A stretch of 8,711 bases of DNA from an uncultured Atopobiaceae bacterium (GTDB lineage: Bacteria > Actinomycetota > Coriobacteriia > Coriobacteriales > Atopobiaceae), in the NCBI GenBank assembly GCA_905233865.1, contig CAJOGH010000030.1, positions 1 to 8,711 of the forward strand, read 5' to 3'. This document shows, piece after piece, positions 1-6,069 of the stretch. The stretch's first letter is position 1. The number at the start of each line of letters is the position of its first letter. The notes below the pieces were generated by a model. That model saw nothing but the letters and a program-made list of their open reading frames with translations. It ran no database searches and was not told where the DNA came from. The position numbers were made by a program, and so were the translations under genes.

Positions 1-1
1 G

Positions 2-592
2 CAGGACGGCACGCTCGCGAGGGTGCCCATCGTCACGGGGAGGGTGGCTCCGTCAACCACCGAGGTCATGGGCACGCTGCGCACCAAGTCGGACGTGGAG
101 CTGGAAAGCGTGCTCAAGCCAGCCGAGGACGCAGAGATGGACGAGGGCTGGTACGCGCCGCAGGGCGCGGACGGCGCGCAACAGGCGGCGGCGCTGCTTA
201 GGGCGCACGTCGAGGCGCCCGTGGTCATCGACCAGGGCAAGCGTCCCGCGCTCGCGGAGAACGTCATCGCGGGCACCGACACCGTGCTCTCGGTCGCATG
301 GGCGCTCATGGGAGACTCGTGGGAGATCGTCACGGACGGCATGGGCGTGGTGCACCTGCGCCCCAGGGGCTCCGTGGTGGCTCCGGTGGACTCGTCGCTC
401 CTTTGCTCGTCGCTAAAGGAGGGCATGGACGAGGACAGGCGCACGCTGGACTACACGCGCGAGTGGTCGGATTCCATCGACCTCGGGGCGCACGTGCGCG
501 TCGCGGGCGAGGGCGGGCTGTGGCGCGTCGTGTCACAGCGTATCGGCTGCGGCTGCGGTGCGACGGTGGACGAGACGGTTAAGGAGGTCTAG
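2..592 (+). CDS. Phage tail/baseplate-type structural protein, 5'-truncated
   Basis: This frame is open from the first bases of the window and ends at a TAG at 590-592, so only the C-terminal 196 residues are visible. A GTG at 23 could act as a start, but no ribosome binding site precedes it and the frame continues upstream, so I treat the gene as truncated by the window edge. The protein is acidic, without membrane segments or a signal peptide, and I recognise no catalytic motif. Its last third looks beta-rich (DLGAHVRVAGEGGLWRVVSQ), like the small barrels common in tail-tip and baseplate hubs. It ends in a Cys pair, GCGCG. The next gene begins immediately after the stop, and an AAGGAGGT Shine-Dalgarno at 581-588 lies inside this gene's end, so the two are translationally linked. 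The tail role rests on position and on the following two genes. Confidence 0.6.
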   Translation, partial: QDGTLARVPIVTGRVAPSTTEVMGTLRTKSDVELESVLKPAEDAEMDEGWYAPQGADGAQQAAALLRAHVEAPVVIDQGKRPALAENVIAGTDTVLSVAWALMGDSWEIVTDGMGVVHLRPRGSVVAPVDSSLLCSSLKEGMDEDRRTLDYTREWSDSIDLGAHVRVAGEGGLWRVVSQRIGCGCGATVDETVKEV

Positions 593-1588
593 ATGGACTT
601 CACGAGCGGAGAGATTCGCGGGTTCGTCAATGCCGTGCGCGGCGAGCCCGAGCGCGGCGAGTGCGTCACGCGAGGCACCGTCACGAGGGTAGACCCTGAC
701 GGCACGGCATGGGTTCAGATAGGCCAGAACGCCGAGCCCACGCCATGCCAGCGCGACATGGCCTGCCACGTCGGCGATTCGGTCACGGTGCGCATAGCCG
801 ACCACAAGGCCACGGTCACGGGCAACGCGAGCGCGCCCGCCACCGACGACAAGAAGGCCAACATCGCGTACAACAACGCGGGCGTGGCGCAGCAGACCGC
901 CAACATCGCCGACGAGAAGGCCGAGGACGCCATGGACAGCGCGTCGCGCGCAAGGCAGTCCGCCCGCATCGCGCAGGAGAGCGCCGAGGCCGCGCAGGAG
1001 AGCGCTGGGATAGCACGCGAGAGCGCAGAGGCGGCGGGCACCTACGCCACCACCGCGCTGGCTGGCCTCGGCACCGTGCAGAGCGTCGCGGAGACGCTGG
1101 CGTGGGTCACGCAGCACGGGCAGATGGTGGCGACCTCCGACACCGAGCCAGACCCCACGAAGGTCTACTTCGCCGAGGACGAGAACGGCGAGTACACGGT
1201 GGGCGGCGTCCACTACGCAATCGTTCAGGTGCCGGACGCCGACCACATGGACGACTACCACGAGCTGCGCGTGGACGAGAGCGTGCAGAACTACGTGATG
1301 ACGCACATAGCGGTCACGGACGACGGCCTTCACGTGTTCGGCGAGAACGGGCGCATCGTGGTCGGCGAGAGCGCGGGCTTCCACGTGACCATCGACCCCA
1401 CGCAGCTGGCGTTCTGCCAAGGCATGACCGAGGACGAGCACGGCAACCCCGTGGACAACCGCGTTGCGTGGGTCACGAACAACGAGCTTCACATCCCGAG
1501 GGCAATCATCACCGAGGGCGTGCAGGTGGGTCACTACCGCTGGGTCGAGCTGGCGAACGGGAACTTCGCGCTGAAGTACGTGGAATAG
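593..1588 (+). CDS. Phage tail protein with N-terminal OB-like barrel and coiled-coil shaft
   Basis: 331 residues. The ATG at 593 directly follows the upstream stop and has AAGGAGGT at 581-588, so the start is secure. Residues 20-85 look like a small beta-barrel (TRGTVTRVDPDGTAWVQIG, then a VGDSVTVRIADHKATVTGNA stretch) of the OB kind found in tail hub and spike proteins. Residues about 87-155 are an Ala/Glu/Ser helical stretch with repeated AQESAEA-type units, best explained as a trimeric coiled-coil shaft. The remainder is beta-rich and ends with VGHYRWVELANGNFALKYVE, a type of ending I associate with phage tail-tip/antireceptor proteins. It probably forms part of the distal tail or host-contact apparatus. 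No enzyme motif is visible. It sits 10 nt before the repeat-containing tail gene at 1599, in the same operon. Confidence 0.7.
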   Translation: MDFTSGEIRGFVNAVRGEPERGECVTRGTVTRVDPDGTAWVQIGQNAEPTPCQRDMACHVGDSVTVRIADHKATVTGNASAPATDDKKANIAYNNAGVAQQTANIADEKAEDAMDSASRARQSARIAQESAEAAQESAGIARESAEAAGTYATTALAGLGTVQSVAETLAWVTQHGQMVATSDTEPDPTKVYFAEDENGEYTVGGVHYAIVQVPDADHMDDYHELRVDESVQNYVMTHIAVTDDGLHVFGENGRIVVGESAGFHVTIDPTQLAFCQGMTEDEHGNPVDNRVAWVTNNELHIPRAIITEGVQVGHYRWVELANGNFALKYVE

Positions 1589-1598
1589 GAGGGACGGC

Positions 1599-2942
1599 AT
1601 GGCATCAGAGGTCACTACGGTCACAATCGGTGACTACCAGTACACGCTGTACGACGACCAGACGGCGGCGGCTCTTGCGCGAGACAGAACCAAGTCGAGC
1701 TACGGCGCGCTACAGTCGAGCGTGACGCATGAGGGCGTGACGTATGCGCTGACGAGTTTGAGCTACTGCTTCCTTGACTGTACCGCCCTCACGACCGCGC
1801 CTGTGATACCGAGCGGCGTGACGAATATGTTTGCATGTTTCCAAAGCACCGCGCTCACGACCGCGCCGAGCATCCCGTCGAGCGTGACGAACATGCAAGC
1901 ATGTTTCGCCTTCTGCACCGCGCTCACGACCGCGCCGAGCATCCCGAACGGCGTGACGAACGTATCATTCTGCTTCGAAGGCTGCACCGCCCTCACTGGC
2001 ACTATTGCTGTTCACGGCACGCCGACCAGCTATTCCAGCTGCTTCCGCGACACCACGCAGCCCATCGTGCTGGTCGTGTCCGACAGCTCCGAGGTACCCA
2101 CGTGGAAGCAGGTCGCCGCCACGGGCAACAACGGCAACGTCACCGTCCGCGACGTGTCCGCGAACCCCGCGCCCACCGCCACCATCACCGCCACTCGCGT
2201 CGCGTCTCGCGGCTCGACCACGCCCGACGAGACGGGACGGTACGCCTACGTCACCGTGCGCACCACCGCCTCCACCGAGCAGGCACCCGACAACGTGGCG
2301 CAGGCACCGACCATCACGCTGGACGGCACGACCTACACTCCGCTCGACCCTAGCGGCACCGCGACCTTCGCGTGCTGGGTGGCGCTGGGCGACGACTTCG
2401 GCCACGTCATCGGCGCCACGCCGCGAGACCTGTACAAGACGGGAACAACCGTCACGGTCACGCTGCCGTCCACGTACTCGCCGATGGAGTTCCACCGCAC
2501 GGGCGACGGCGCGTCGTTCGGCAAGCACGCGACCCGAGCGGGCTTGCTGGACGTGGCATGGGACATCGAGAGCGACGGCGACGTGAGCGCGGACGGCGAC
2601 GTTGCGGACGGCATCGGGACGCTGGACGAGGTGCGGCAGCAGCTACTCGCATATGAGAACCTGCCAATCGAATACGGCCCGAACGTGCAGACTGTGGGCT
2701 ACAAGCAAGGGCACGTCGTCGGCAAGCTGCTGTTCTTCGCCATCTCCTGCAAACCGAAGACTACCGACGGCGTGATAGCGACGTTCCCGTCGCACTCGGT
2801 GCAGCGCGCCTACGGCCTCGTCGGTCATCAGAGCAACGGCAACACGGGAATTGCAGAGCCAGACTATGCCACTGGCGGCTTACGTCTTAGATGCACCAAG
2901 GTCGATTGGTGCGTGGTAGTCGGGTGGGGTTTCATAGCGTGA
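1599..2942 (+). CDS. Tail-tip/receptor-binding candidate with BspA-type leucine-rich repeats
   Basis: 447 residues. AGGAGG at 1587-1592 is well placed before the ATG. From about residue 62 to 152 the protein carries about four 22-23-residue repeats of the form TALTTAPxIPxxVTNxxxCF, matching the BspA/LRR_5 type of leucine-rich repeat (IP-SVT-CF-C-L pattern). This repeat family is known from bacterial and protist surface proteins. Residues 155-325 look like one or two immunoglobulin-like/beta-sandwich domains, followed by the phage-tail phrase MEFHRTGDGASFGKHATRAG and a flexible Asp/Gly hinge (SDGDVSADGDVADG). The C-terminal 110 residues are a separate beta-rich domain ending in WCVVVGWGFIA. 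The gene is the last of the tail module, a usual place for receptor-binding proteins. Adhesion to a host-surface glycan or protein is inferred; a neck-appendage or decoration role is the alternative. Confidence 0.7.
   Translation: MASEVTTVTIGDYQYTLYDDQTAAALARDRTKSSYGALQSSVTHEGVTYALTSLSYCFLDCTALTTAPVIPSGVTNMFACFQSTALTTAPSIPSSVTNMQACFAFCTALTTAPSIPNGVTNVSFCFEGCTALTGTIAVHGTPTSYSSCFRDTTQPIVLVVSDSSEVPTWKQVAATGNNGNVTVRDVSANPAPTATITATRVASRGSTTPDETGRYAYVTVRTTASTEQAPDNVAQAPTITLDGTTYTPLDPSGTATFACWVALGDDFGHVIGATPRDLYKTGTTVTVTLPSTYSPMEFHRTGDGASFGKHATRAGLLDVAWDIESDGDVSADGDVADGIGTLDEVRQQLLAYENLPIEYGPNVQTVGYKQGHVVGKLLFFAISCKPKTTDGVIATFPSHSVQRAYGLVGHQSNGNTGIAEPDYATGGLRLRCTKVDWCVVVGWGFIA
1782..2054 (+). repeat. 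Tandem 66-69-nt repeats encoding BspA-type LRR units
   Basis: Units begin with ACCGC(C/G)CTCAC at 1782, 1848, 1917 and 1986, spaced 66, 69 and 69 nt. Units two and three share their first 30 bases exactly (1848-1877 and 1917-1946), while unit ends vary. The fourth copy diverges after about 11 nt. Near-identity at DNA level suggests recent duplication or recombination within the array, a plausible route to copy-number change in a receptor-binding protein. Confidence 0.85.
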
Positions 2943-3071
2943 CGCACCCGCGTCACATATAGCACCCGCCGAACACGACCGGCCCATAACCGATCACGAT
3001 CTGACGCACCATTCCGAAAATTCTCGAACACACGTTCCCACAAACGTAGTACCATCGAAGCGGAGGGAAGC
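2943..3071 (+). other. Intergenic gap between tail and lysis modules, weak promoter candidate
   Basis: This 129-nt gap is the largest in the plus-strand gene run and is richer in A and T than its flanks. It holds TAGTAC at 3047-3052, a possible -10 box, with a poor -35 match (TCGAAC at 3024-3029, 17 nt upstream). A short inverted repeat, ACGTT/AACGT, lies at 3032-3036 and 3043-3047. I see no GC hairpin followed by a T run, so no intrinsic terminator can be called. A lysis-module promoter is possible but weakly supported. Confidence 0.25.
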
Positions 3072-3449
3072 ATGGACCAGACGCTCGCAGGCATCGTTAC
3101 CGCCATCGCAGCCATAATCACACCCACGGTGGTATTCGTGATGCAGCGGGCGACGGCCAAGAAGCTGGACGCCTTCGACCAGAAGCGCGAGGCCGCACGC
3201 GTCGAGCGCGAGGCCGAGGAGCGCAGGACAGCAGAGTGGCAGGAGGCCATGACGGGCGGGATGAGGTCGATGCTTCGCGCAGAGCTCCTTCACGAGTACA
3301 ACAAGTGGACAGACCGAGGATACTGCCCTATGGAATCCAAGGAGTACGTGGAGCGCACGTACAACAGCTACCACGCGCTCGGCGGCAACGGAATCGGAAC
3401 GTCGATGTACGACGAGGTAATGGCCCTTCCGATGGGCCATGAGGACTAG
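3072..3449 (+). CDS. Small membrane-anchored coiled-coil phage protein of the lysis region
   Basis: 125 residues, with GGAGGGA at 3062-3068 before the ATG. Residues 4-24 form one hydrophobic helix (LAGIVTAIAAIITPTVVFVM). It is followed by a strongly charged helix, residues 28-60, rich in Lys/Arg/Glu and likely a coiled coil. The C-terminal half contains EYVERTYNSYHALGGNGIGT, a motif I recognise from small proteins encoded next to holins in Gram-positive phages. That motif has no established biochemical role that I know of. The gene ends in a TAG at 3447-3449 that overlaps the holin's Shine-Dalgarno, so the two are probably co-translated. A holin partner, regulator or membrane-linked accessory of lysis fits. 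A small virion protein cannot be excluded. Confidence 0.7.
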   Translation: MDQTLAGIVTAIAAIITPTVVFVMQRATAKKLDAFDQKREAARVEREAEERRTAEWQEAMTGGMRSMLRAELLHEYNKWTDRGYCPMESKEYVERTYNSYHALGGNGIGTSMYDEVMALPMGHED

Positions 3450-3459
3450 GAGGAGCACG

Positions 3460-3687
3460 ATGGACGATAAGACATACGCACTCCCCGACAAGGCATACCA
3501 CGTATTGAAGTGGATTGGCCTCATTCTCTGCCCAGCGCTCGCGGCCTTCTACGGCACGTGCGCCCCGCTCTGGGGGTGGCCCTGCCCGCAGGAGGTAGTC
3601 GCGACCATCAACGCGGCGGGCCTCCTCATCGGCGCCCTCATCGGCGTCAGCGCGGCTTCTGCGAGGGTCGACCATGCCGCTGACTAG
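3460..3687 (+). CDS. Holin, phage Dp-1-like family
   Basis: 75 residues. The start is ATG 3460, because AGGAGG at 3448-3453 is spaced 6 nt from it; an in-frame ATG at 3439 lies inside the upstream gene and has no such site. The sequence starts with MDDKTYALPDKAYHVLKWIG, the typical LPDK-Y-LKW opening of the Dp-1 holin family. Two hydrophobic helices follow (about residues 15-33 and 45-65) around a WGWPCPQEVVATI linker. Holins gather in the host membrane and open it at a set time, letting the endolysin reach peptidoglycan. The gene overlaps the endolysin start by 14 nt, the usual coupling in a lysis cassette. The Cys residues in both helices (LCPAL, GTCAP, WPCP) are somewhat unusual for this family as I remember it. 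Confidence 0.88.
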   Translation: MDDKTYALPDKAYHVLKWIGLILCPALAAFYGTCAPLWGWPCPQEVVATINAAGLLIGALIGVSAASARVDHAAD

Positions 3688-4444
3688 GGCGCAGGCCGCG
3701 TCCGAGGTCATGTGGCACCTCGTGACGCACGAGGCACATGGCTACAGCCAGCCTGCGCGCCACGGTGGCGGCGGCACCGAGACCATCTACCTTAGCGACG
3801 GCGAGGAGGTCACGATCGCCACGGACGACCGCGACTGTTCCAGCTCCGCCATCGAGAGCTACGAGGTGGTCGGCGTGGACTGCGGCGGTGCCACCTACAC
3901 GGGCAACATGTATCGCTGCCTGCTTGCCAGCGGCAACTTCGAGGAGATTAGCCCATGGGACGCGCAGGACGGCGATATCCTACTTACCGAAGGCCACACC
4001 GAGCTATGCATCGACATGGACGGCGAGCGCATCCAAGCCGGATTCAGGCACAGCGAGGACTACGACATTCACGGCATGCCGGGCGACCAGACGGGCGACG
4101 AGAGCAGTTGGAGCTACTTCGACCCCGATGACTGGGAGTGCGCCTTCCGCTATGTCGGCCCCGAGCGCGAGGCCGACCCCGAACCCATCGAGGAGAAGGA
4201 GCTAGACATGGACGACTGGGCAATCATCGCCTACGACGGCGGCGGACACCTCTACGCCGCAGGCAAGCTGCACCCGCTCAACAGCGAGGACGAGCAGAAG
4301 TTCGTGGAATACCTCTACGCCGAGGCGAAGCGCCAGCGCGACGCGGGCGAGATGCCGCACATCGTTCTCGGAGAGTCCGACGTTCCCGTCATCTACAGCA
4401 AAGGCCCATGGGGCAAGAAGCTGGCCGAGATTCTGGCGAGGTAG
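3674..4444 (+). CDS. Endolysin, Amidase_5/NlpC-P60-like peptidoglycan hydrolase
   Basis: 256 residues, starting at ATG 3674 within the holin gene, with a weak GAGGG at 3663-3667. Residues 1-165 resemble Cys/His peptidoglycan hydrolases of the Amidase_5/NlpC-P60 kind: an N-terminal helix, DRDCSSSAIESY with candidate catalytic Cys55, WDAQDGDIL at 95-103, and GHTELCID with candidate catalytic His108. The third catalytic residue is not obvious. The enzyme would cut an amide bond in the host wall; which bond cannot be told from sequence. An acidic Pro/Glu linker (about 163-178) leads to a 78-residue C-terminal domain, DDWAIIAYDGGGHLYAAGKL onward, probably wall-binding but not recognised. The linker also encodes a strong internal ribosome binding site. 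The gene follows the holin and precedes a tiny membrane protein. No signal peptide is seen, so release would depend on the holin. Confidence 0.82.
   Translation: MPLTRAQAASEVMWHLVTHEAHGYSQPARHGGGGTETIYLSDGEEVTIATDDRDCSSSAIESYEVVGVDCGGATYTGNMYRCLLASGNFEEISPWDAQDGDILLTEGHTELCIDMDGERIQAGFRHSEDYDIHGMPGDQTGDESSWSYFDPDDWECAFRYVGPEREADPEPIEEKELDMDDWAIIAYDGGGHLYAAGKLHPLNSEDEQKFVEYLYAEAKRQRDAGEMPHIVLGESDVPVIYSKGPWGKKLAEILAR
4196..4210 (+). promoter_or_regulatory. Internal ribosome binding site and start codon inside the endolysin gene
   Basis: AAGGAG at 4196-4201 lies 6 nt before an in-frame ATG at 4208 (Met179), exactly at the boundary between the catalytic domain and the C-terminal domain. A second AGGAG is at 4191-4195. 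Initiation here would give a 78-residue free C-terminal domain (4208-4444). Several Gram-positive phage endolysins (Enterococcus Lys170, Clostridium CD27L and CTP1L) are known to make such a fragment. The site also encodes an acidic EEKE stretch, so it could be coincidence. Confidence 0.5.
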
Positions 4445-4531
4445 ATGGACGACGACGAGTGGCTTCGAGTGTGGGCGGTCCTCGCGACCGCCTGCCTGTA
4501 CCTACTATTCATGATGGCGCTGGGGAGATGA
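4445..4531 (+). CDS. 28-residue single-helix membrane protein after the endolysin
   Basis: The ATG at 4445 directly follows the endolysin TAG (4442-4444), with GAGG at 4438-4441, and the frame ends at TGA 4529-4531. The peptide is MDDDEWLRVWAVLATACLYL followed by LFMMALGR. It has an acidic N-terminus, one hydrophobic helix (about residues 6-26) and a single C-terminal Arg, so its topology is probably N-out or depends on the acidic head. It fills the gap between two genes with no wasted bases, which favours a real gene. Position suggests a second lysis protein, such as a minimal pinholin, antiholin or holin partner. Length and composition alone do not prove translation. I recognise no family. 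Confidence 0.5.
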   Translation: MDDDEWLRVWAVLATACLYLLFMMALGR

Positions 4532-4538
4532 ACCCTAA

Positions 4539-5042
4539 ATGCAGCAATTCCAGCCCAACCAGACGTTCCCGCAGTACACGGGAGCACCGCAGTACACGGG
4601 ATACACGCCCACGTGGCGACCGCAGTTCGGGCAGGCCCCAGCGCCTAACTTGCCCGTCAACGGCGTCACGAAGGTGAACGGCAGGGAGTCGGCGATGCAG
4701 TACCAGCTGCCGCCGAACAGCACCTCCCCCGCCCTCTTCGACCAGAACGGCAAGACCTTTTACATAGTGACGACGGACGGGACGGGGACGAAGACCGTGG
4801 AGGCCTTCGACTTCGCCCCGCACGTCGAGGCGCCCGTCACGGTGGACGGCGCGCAGTTCGTGAGCAGGGCCGAGTTCGACGAGTTCGCGGCCAAGGTCAA
4901 CGCGGTTTTGGAGGCGCGAGATGGCGTTCATGCAGCAGTTCCAGCAGAAGAGCCAGCTAGGCAGGCAGATGGAGACGCTTCGGTCGATTCTCCAAGGGGA
5001 CGCAGGCGCTCTGGCTCAAAGCCTCGCCCAAAGCAATCCTAG
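4539..5042 (+). CDS. Small phage protein with Pro/Gln/Tyr-rich N-terminus, probably virion-associated
   Basis: 167 residues, ATG at 4539 with GGGGAG at 4522-4527, a longer spacing than its neighbours. Residues 1-35 are Gln/Pro/Tyr/Thr-rich and disordered-looking, with the repeat PQYTGAPQYTGYTP. Residues 50-90 contain MQYQLPPNSTSPALFDQNGK and FYIVTTDGTGTKTVEAFDF, a pattern I associate with a widespread, functionally uncharacterised protein of Gram-positive phages (YQ-PNS-LFD-N-YI-TTDG). A short helix follows (AEFDEFAAKVNAVLEAR), as in relatives. From codon 128 the frame overlaps the next gene and encodes a low-complexity basic tail (RGRRRSGSKPRPKQS). That tail may be genuine or may only reflect lack of a stop codon in the overlap. 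Function unknown; location beyond the lysis genes suggests a late, perhaps virion, protein. Confidence 0.65.
   Translation: MQQFQPNQTFPQYTGAPQYTGYTPTWRPQFGQAPAPNLPVNGVTKVNGRESAMQYQLPPNSTSPALFDQNGKTFYIVTTDGTGTKTVEAFDFAPHVEAPVTVDGAQFVSRAEFDEFAAKVNAVLEARDGVHAAVPAEEPARQADGDASVDSPRGRRRSGSKPRPKQS
4571..4601 (+). repeat. Two direct copies of GCAGTACACGGGA
   Basis: Identical 13-mers at 4571-4583 and 4589-4601, 18 nt apart, encode the two PQYTG units at the N-terminus of the 4539 gene. This is an in-frame coding microduplication in a low-complexity segment. Confidence 0.8.
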
Positions 5043-5148
5043 ATTCGCGCAGTTCGTGGCCGAGAACAGGGGCAGGACGCCCGAGGAGGCGTTCAAGGCC
5101 TACGGCTACGACCTCACAGAGGTGATGAACCTCATCAACAACTCATAG
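4921..5148 (+). CDS. Small helical phage protein overlapping the previous gene
   Basis: 75 residues, ATG at 4921 with GGAGG at 4910-4914, 6 nt away. The protein is almost wholly helical: a Gln/Met-rich N-terminus (MQQFQQKSQLGRQMETLRSI), a middle with Ala/Gln/Ser (DAGALAQSLAQSNPRFAQFV), and a C-terminal TPEEAFKAYGYDLTEVMNLI. The last part resembles short phage proteins found directly after the preceding gene type, with a pattern of polar helices and a TPEE-A/F-A-GYD ending. It overlaps the upstream gene by 122 nt in a different frame (4921-5042), which is long for phage genes. The good ribosome binding site and sensible protein composition indicate this frame is coding. Function unknown; perhaps an assembly chaperone or minor virion component encoded with its partner. 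Confidence 0.65.
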   Translation: MAFMQQFQQKSQLGRQMETLRSILQGDAGALAQSLAQSNPRFAQFVAENRGRTPEEAFKAYGYDLTEVMNLINNS

Positions 5149-5164
5149 CCCATTACGCTGGGTG

Positions 5165-5177
5165 CACACGGCGTGTG
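5165..5177. promoter_or_regulatory. Short perfect dyad CACACG-G-CGTGTG
   Basis: A 6-bp inverted repeat with a 1-nt centre lies in the 75-nt gap before the Gly/Gln-rich gene (5149-5223). With so small a loop it is a poor hairpin and is not followed by a T run, so it is not a terminator. It could be an operator for a dimeric regulator, or chance. Confidence 0.2.
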
Positions 5178-5223
5178 GAACGTACCTAAAACGCAGATCA
5201 AACAGACCAGAAAGGACGGAACC

Positions 5224-6060
5224 ATGCCTGACTACTCTCTCGCTGACATCGCCGCAGCCACCGGCAACGGCAACGGCAACGGCTTCGGGGACGGGAACGG
5301 GGGCGCCTGGTGGCTTCTTGTTCTCTTCGCCCTCCTCGGCGGCTTCGGCAACAACGGCTACGGCAACCGTGGAGGCGGATACGGCGCCGGCATCGCCAGC
5401 GGTGACGCGCTCTATCCGTGGCTCAACCAGTCGCAGAACGTGAACGACGGCTTCCGCGACCAGATGATCCAGACCAACCTCCAGGGCATCCAGACGCAGG
5501 GCCAGAACCTCGCCACCCAGCTGTGCCAGTGCTGTGGCGACATCCAGATGGCGCTTTGCAACGGATTCGGCGCCACGCAGAACACCGTCAACCAGGGCTT
5601 CAACGCCACCAACATGGGCATGATGCAGGGCTTCAACGCCACGCAGATGCAGACCGCCCAGCTCGCGTCCGACGTTCAGCTCGGCAACGCCCAGCAGACG
5701 GCCACCATCCTCGCCGAGAACTGCGCCGACCGCGCGGCCCTCTCTGACGGCGTGCGCGACATCATCGCCTCGCAGACCGCAGGCACCCAGCGCATCATCG
5801 ACCAGATGTGCCAGGACAAGATCGACGCCAAGAACGACGAGATCGCCCAGCTCCGCCAGCAGCTCAACATGCAGCAGCTCGCGGCGTCGCAGGCGCAGCA
5901 GAACGCCTTCATCCAGCAGGGCCTCTCCGACGAGGTGGACGCGCTCTACAACCGCCTCTCCAACTGCCCCGTGCCCTCCATGCCCGTCTACGGGCGCACG
6001 CCCATCTTCACCTGCCCGAGCCAGAATCAGGGCTGCGGCTGCGGTTGCGGCAGCATGTAG
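5224..6060 (+). CDS. Gly/Asn/Gln-rich, Cys-containing phage protein, probably virion-associated
   Basis: 278 residues. I start at ATG 5224, with AAAGGA at 5211-5216; the in-frame GTG at 5173 has no ribosome binding site. Order of parts: YSLADIAA helix (4-11); Gly/Asn repeats; a short hydrophobic segment WWLLVLFALLGG (29-40); a Gly/Asn/Tyr-rich stretch (41-56); and a long Gln/Asn/Ala-rich helical region (70-245) with Cys at 101, 103, 104 and 112 (QLCQCCGDIQMALC) and two QGFNAT repeats. The tail is Pro-rich and ends CGCGCGSM. The combination of a YSLADIAA start, Gly/Trp hydrophobic patch, coiled coil and CGCGC end marks a protein type I know from many gut phages, without known function. A secreted or virion surface fibre stabilised by disulfides is one idea. 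The hydrophobic segment could also anchor it in a membrane. Confidence 0.7.
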   Translation: MPDYSLADIAAATGNGNGNGFGDGNGGAWWLLVLFALLGGFGNNGYGNRGGGYGAGIASGDALYPWLNQSQNVNDGFRDQMIQTNLQGIQTQGQNLATQLCQCCGDIQMALCNGFGATQNTVNQGFNATNMGMMQGFNATQMQTAQLASDVQLGNAQQTATILAENCADRAALSDGVRDIIASQTAGTQRIIDQMCQDKIDAKNDEIAQLRQQLNMQQLAASQAQQNAFIQQGLSDEVDALYNRLSNCPVPSMPVYGRTPIFTCPSQNQGCGCGCGSM

Positions 6061-6069
6061 GAGGTAGCC

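Noticed and set aside
533..1624. Long minus-strand open frame of 363 codons opposite the tail gene
   Set aside because: It is Val/Arg/His/Leu-rich with no domain pattern, lacks a ribosome binding site, and mirrors the wobble bias of the GC-rich plus-strand genes. It is an antisense shadow.
1965..2528. Minus-strand open frame of 187 codons opposite the LRR tail gene
   Set aside because: Arg/Gly/Ala/Val-rich low-complexity translation, opposite a well-supported gene with recognised repeats. Shadow of codon bias.
3439..3459. Upstream ATG for the holin
   Set aside because: It lies before the AGGAGG site and inside the previous gene; ATG 3460 is properly spaced and begins the holin family's usual N-terminus.
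4138..4677. Plus-strand open frame of 179 codons across the endolysin end
   Set aside because: Arg/Pro-rich translation in another frame of the endolysin, small membrane protein and next gene; no ribosome binding site.
5173..5223. GTG start for the Gly/Gln-rich gene
   Set aside because: No Shine-Dalgarno precedes it, it falls inside a short dyad, and ATG 5224 has AAAGGA at proper spacing and starts the conserved-looking YSLADIAA segment.
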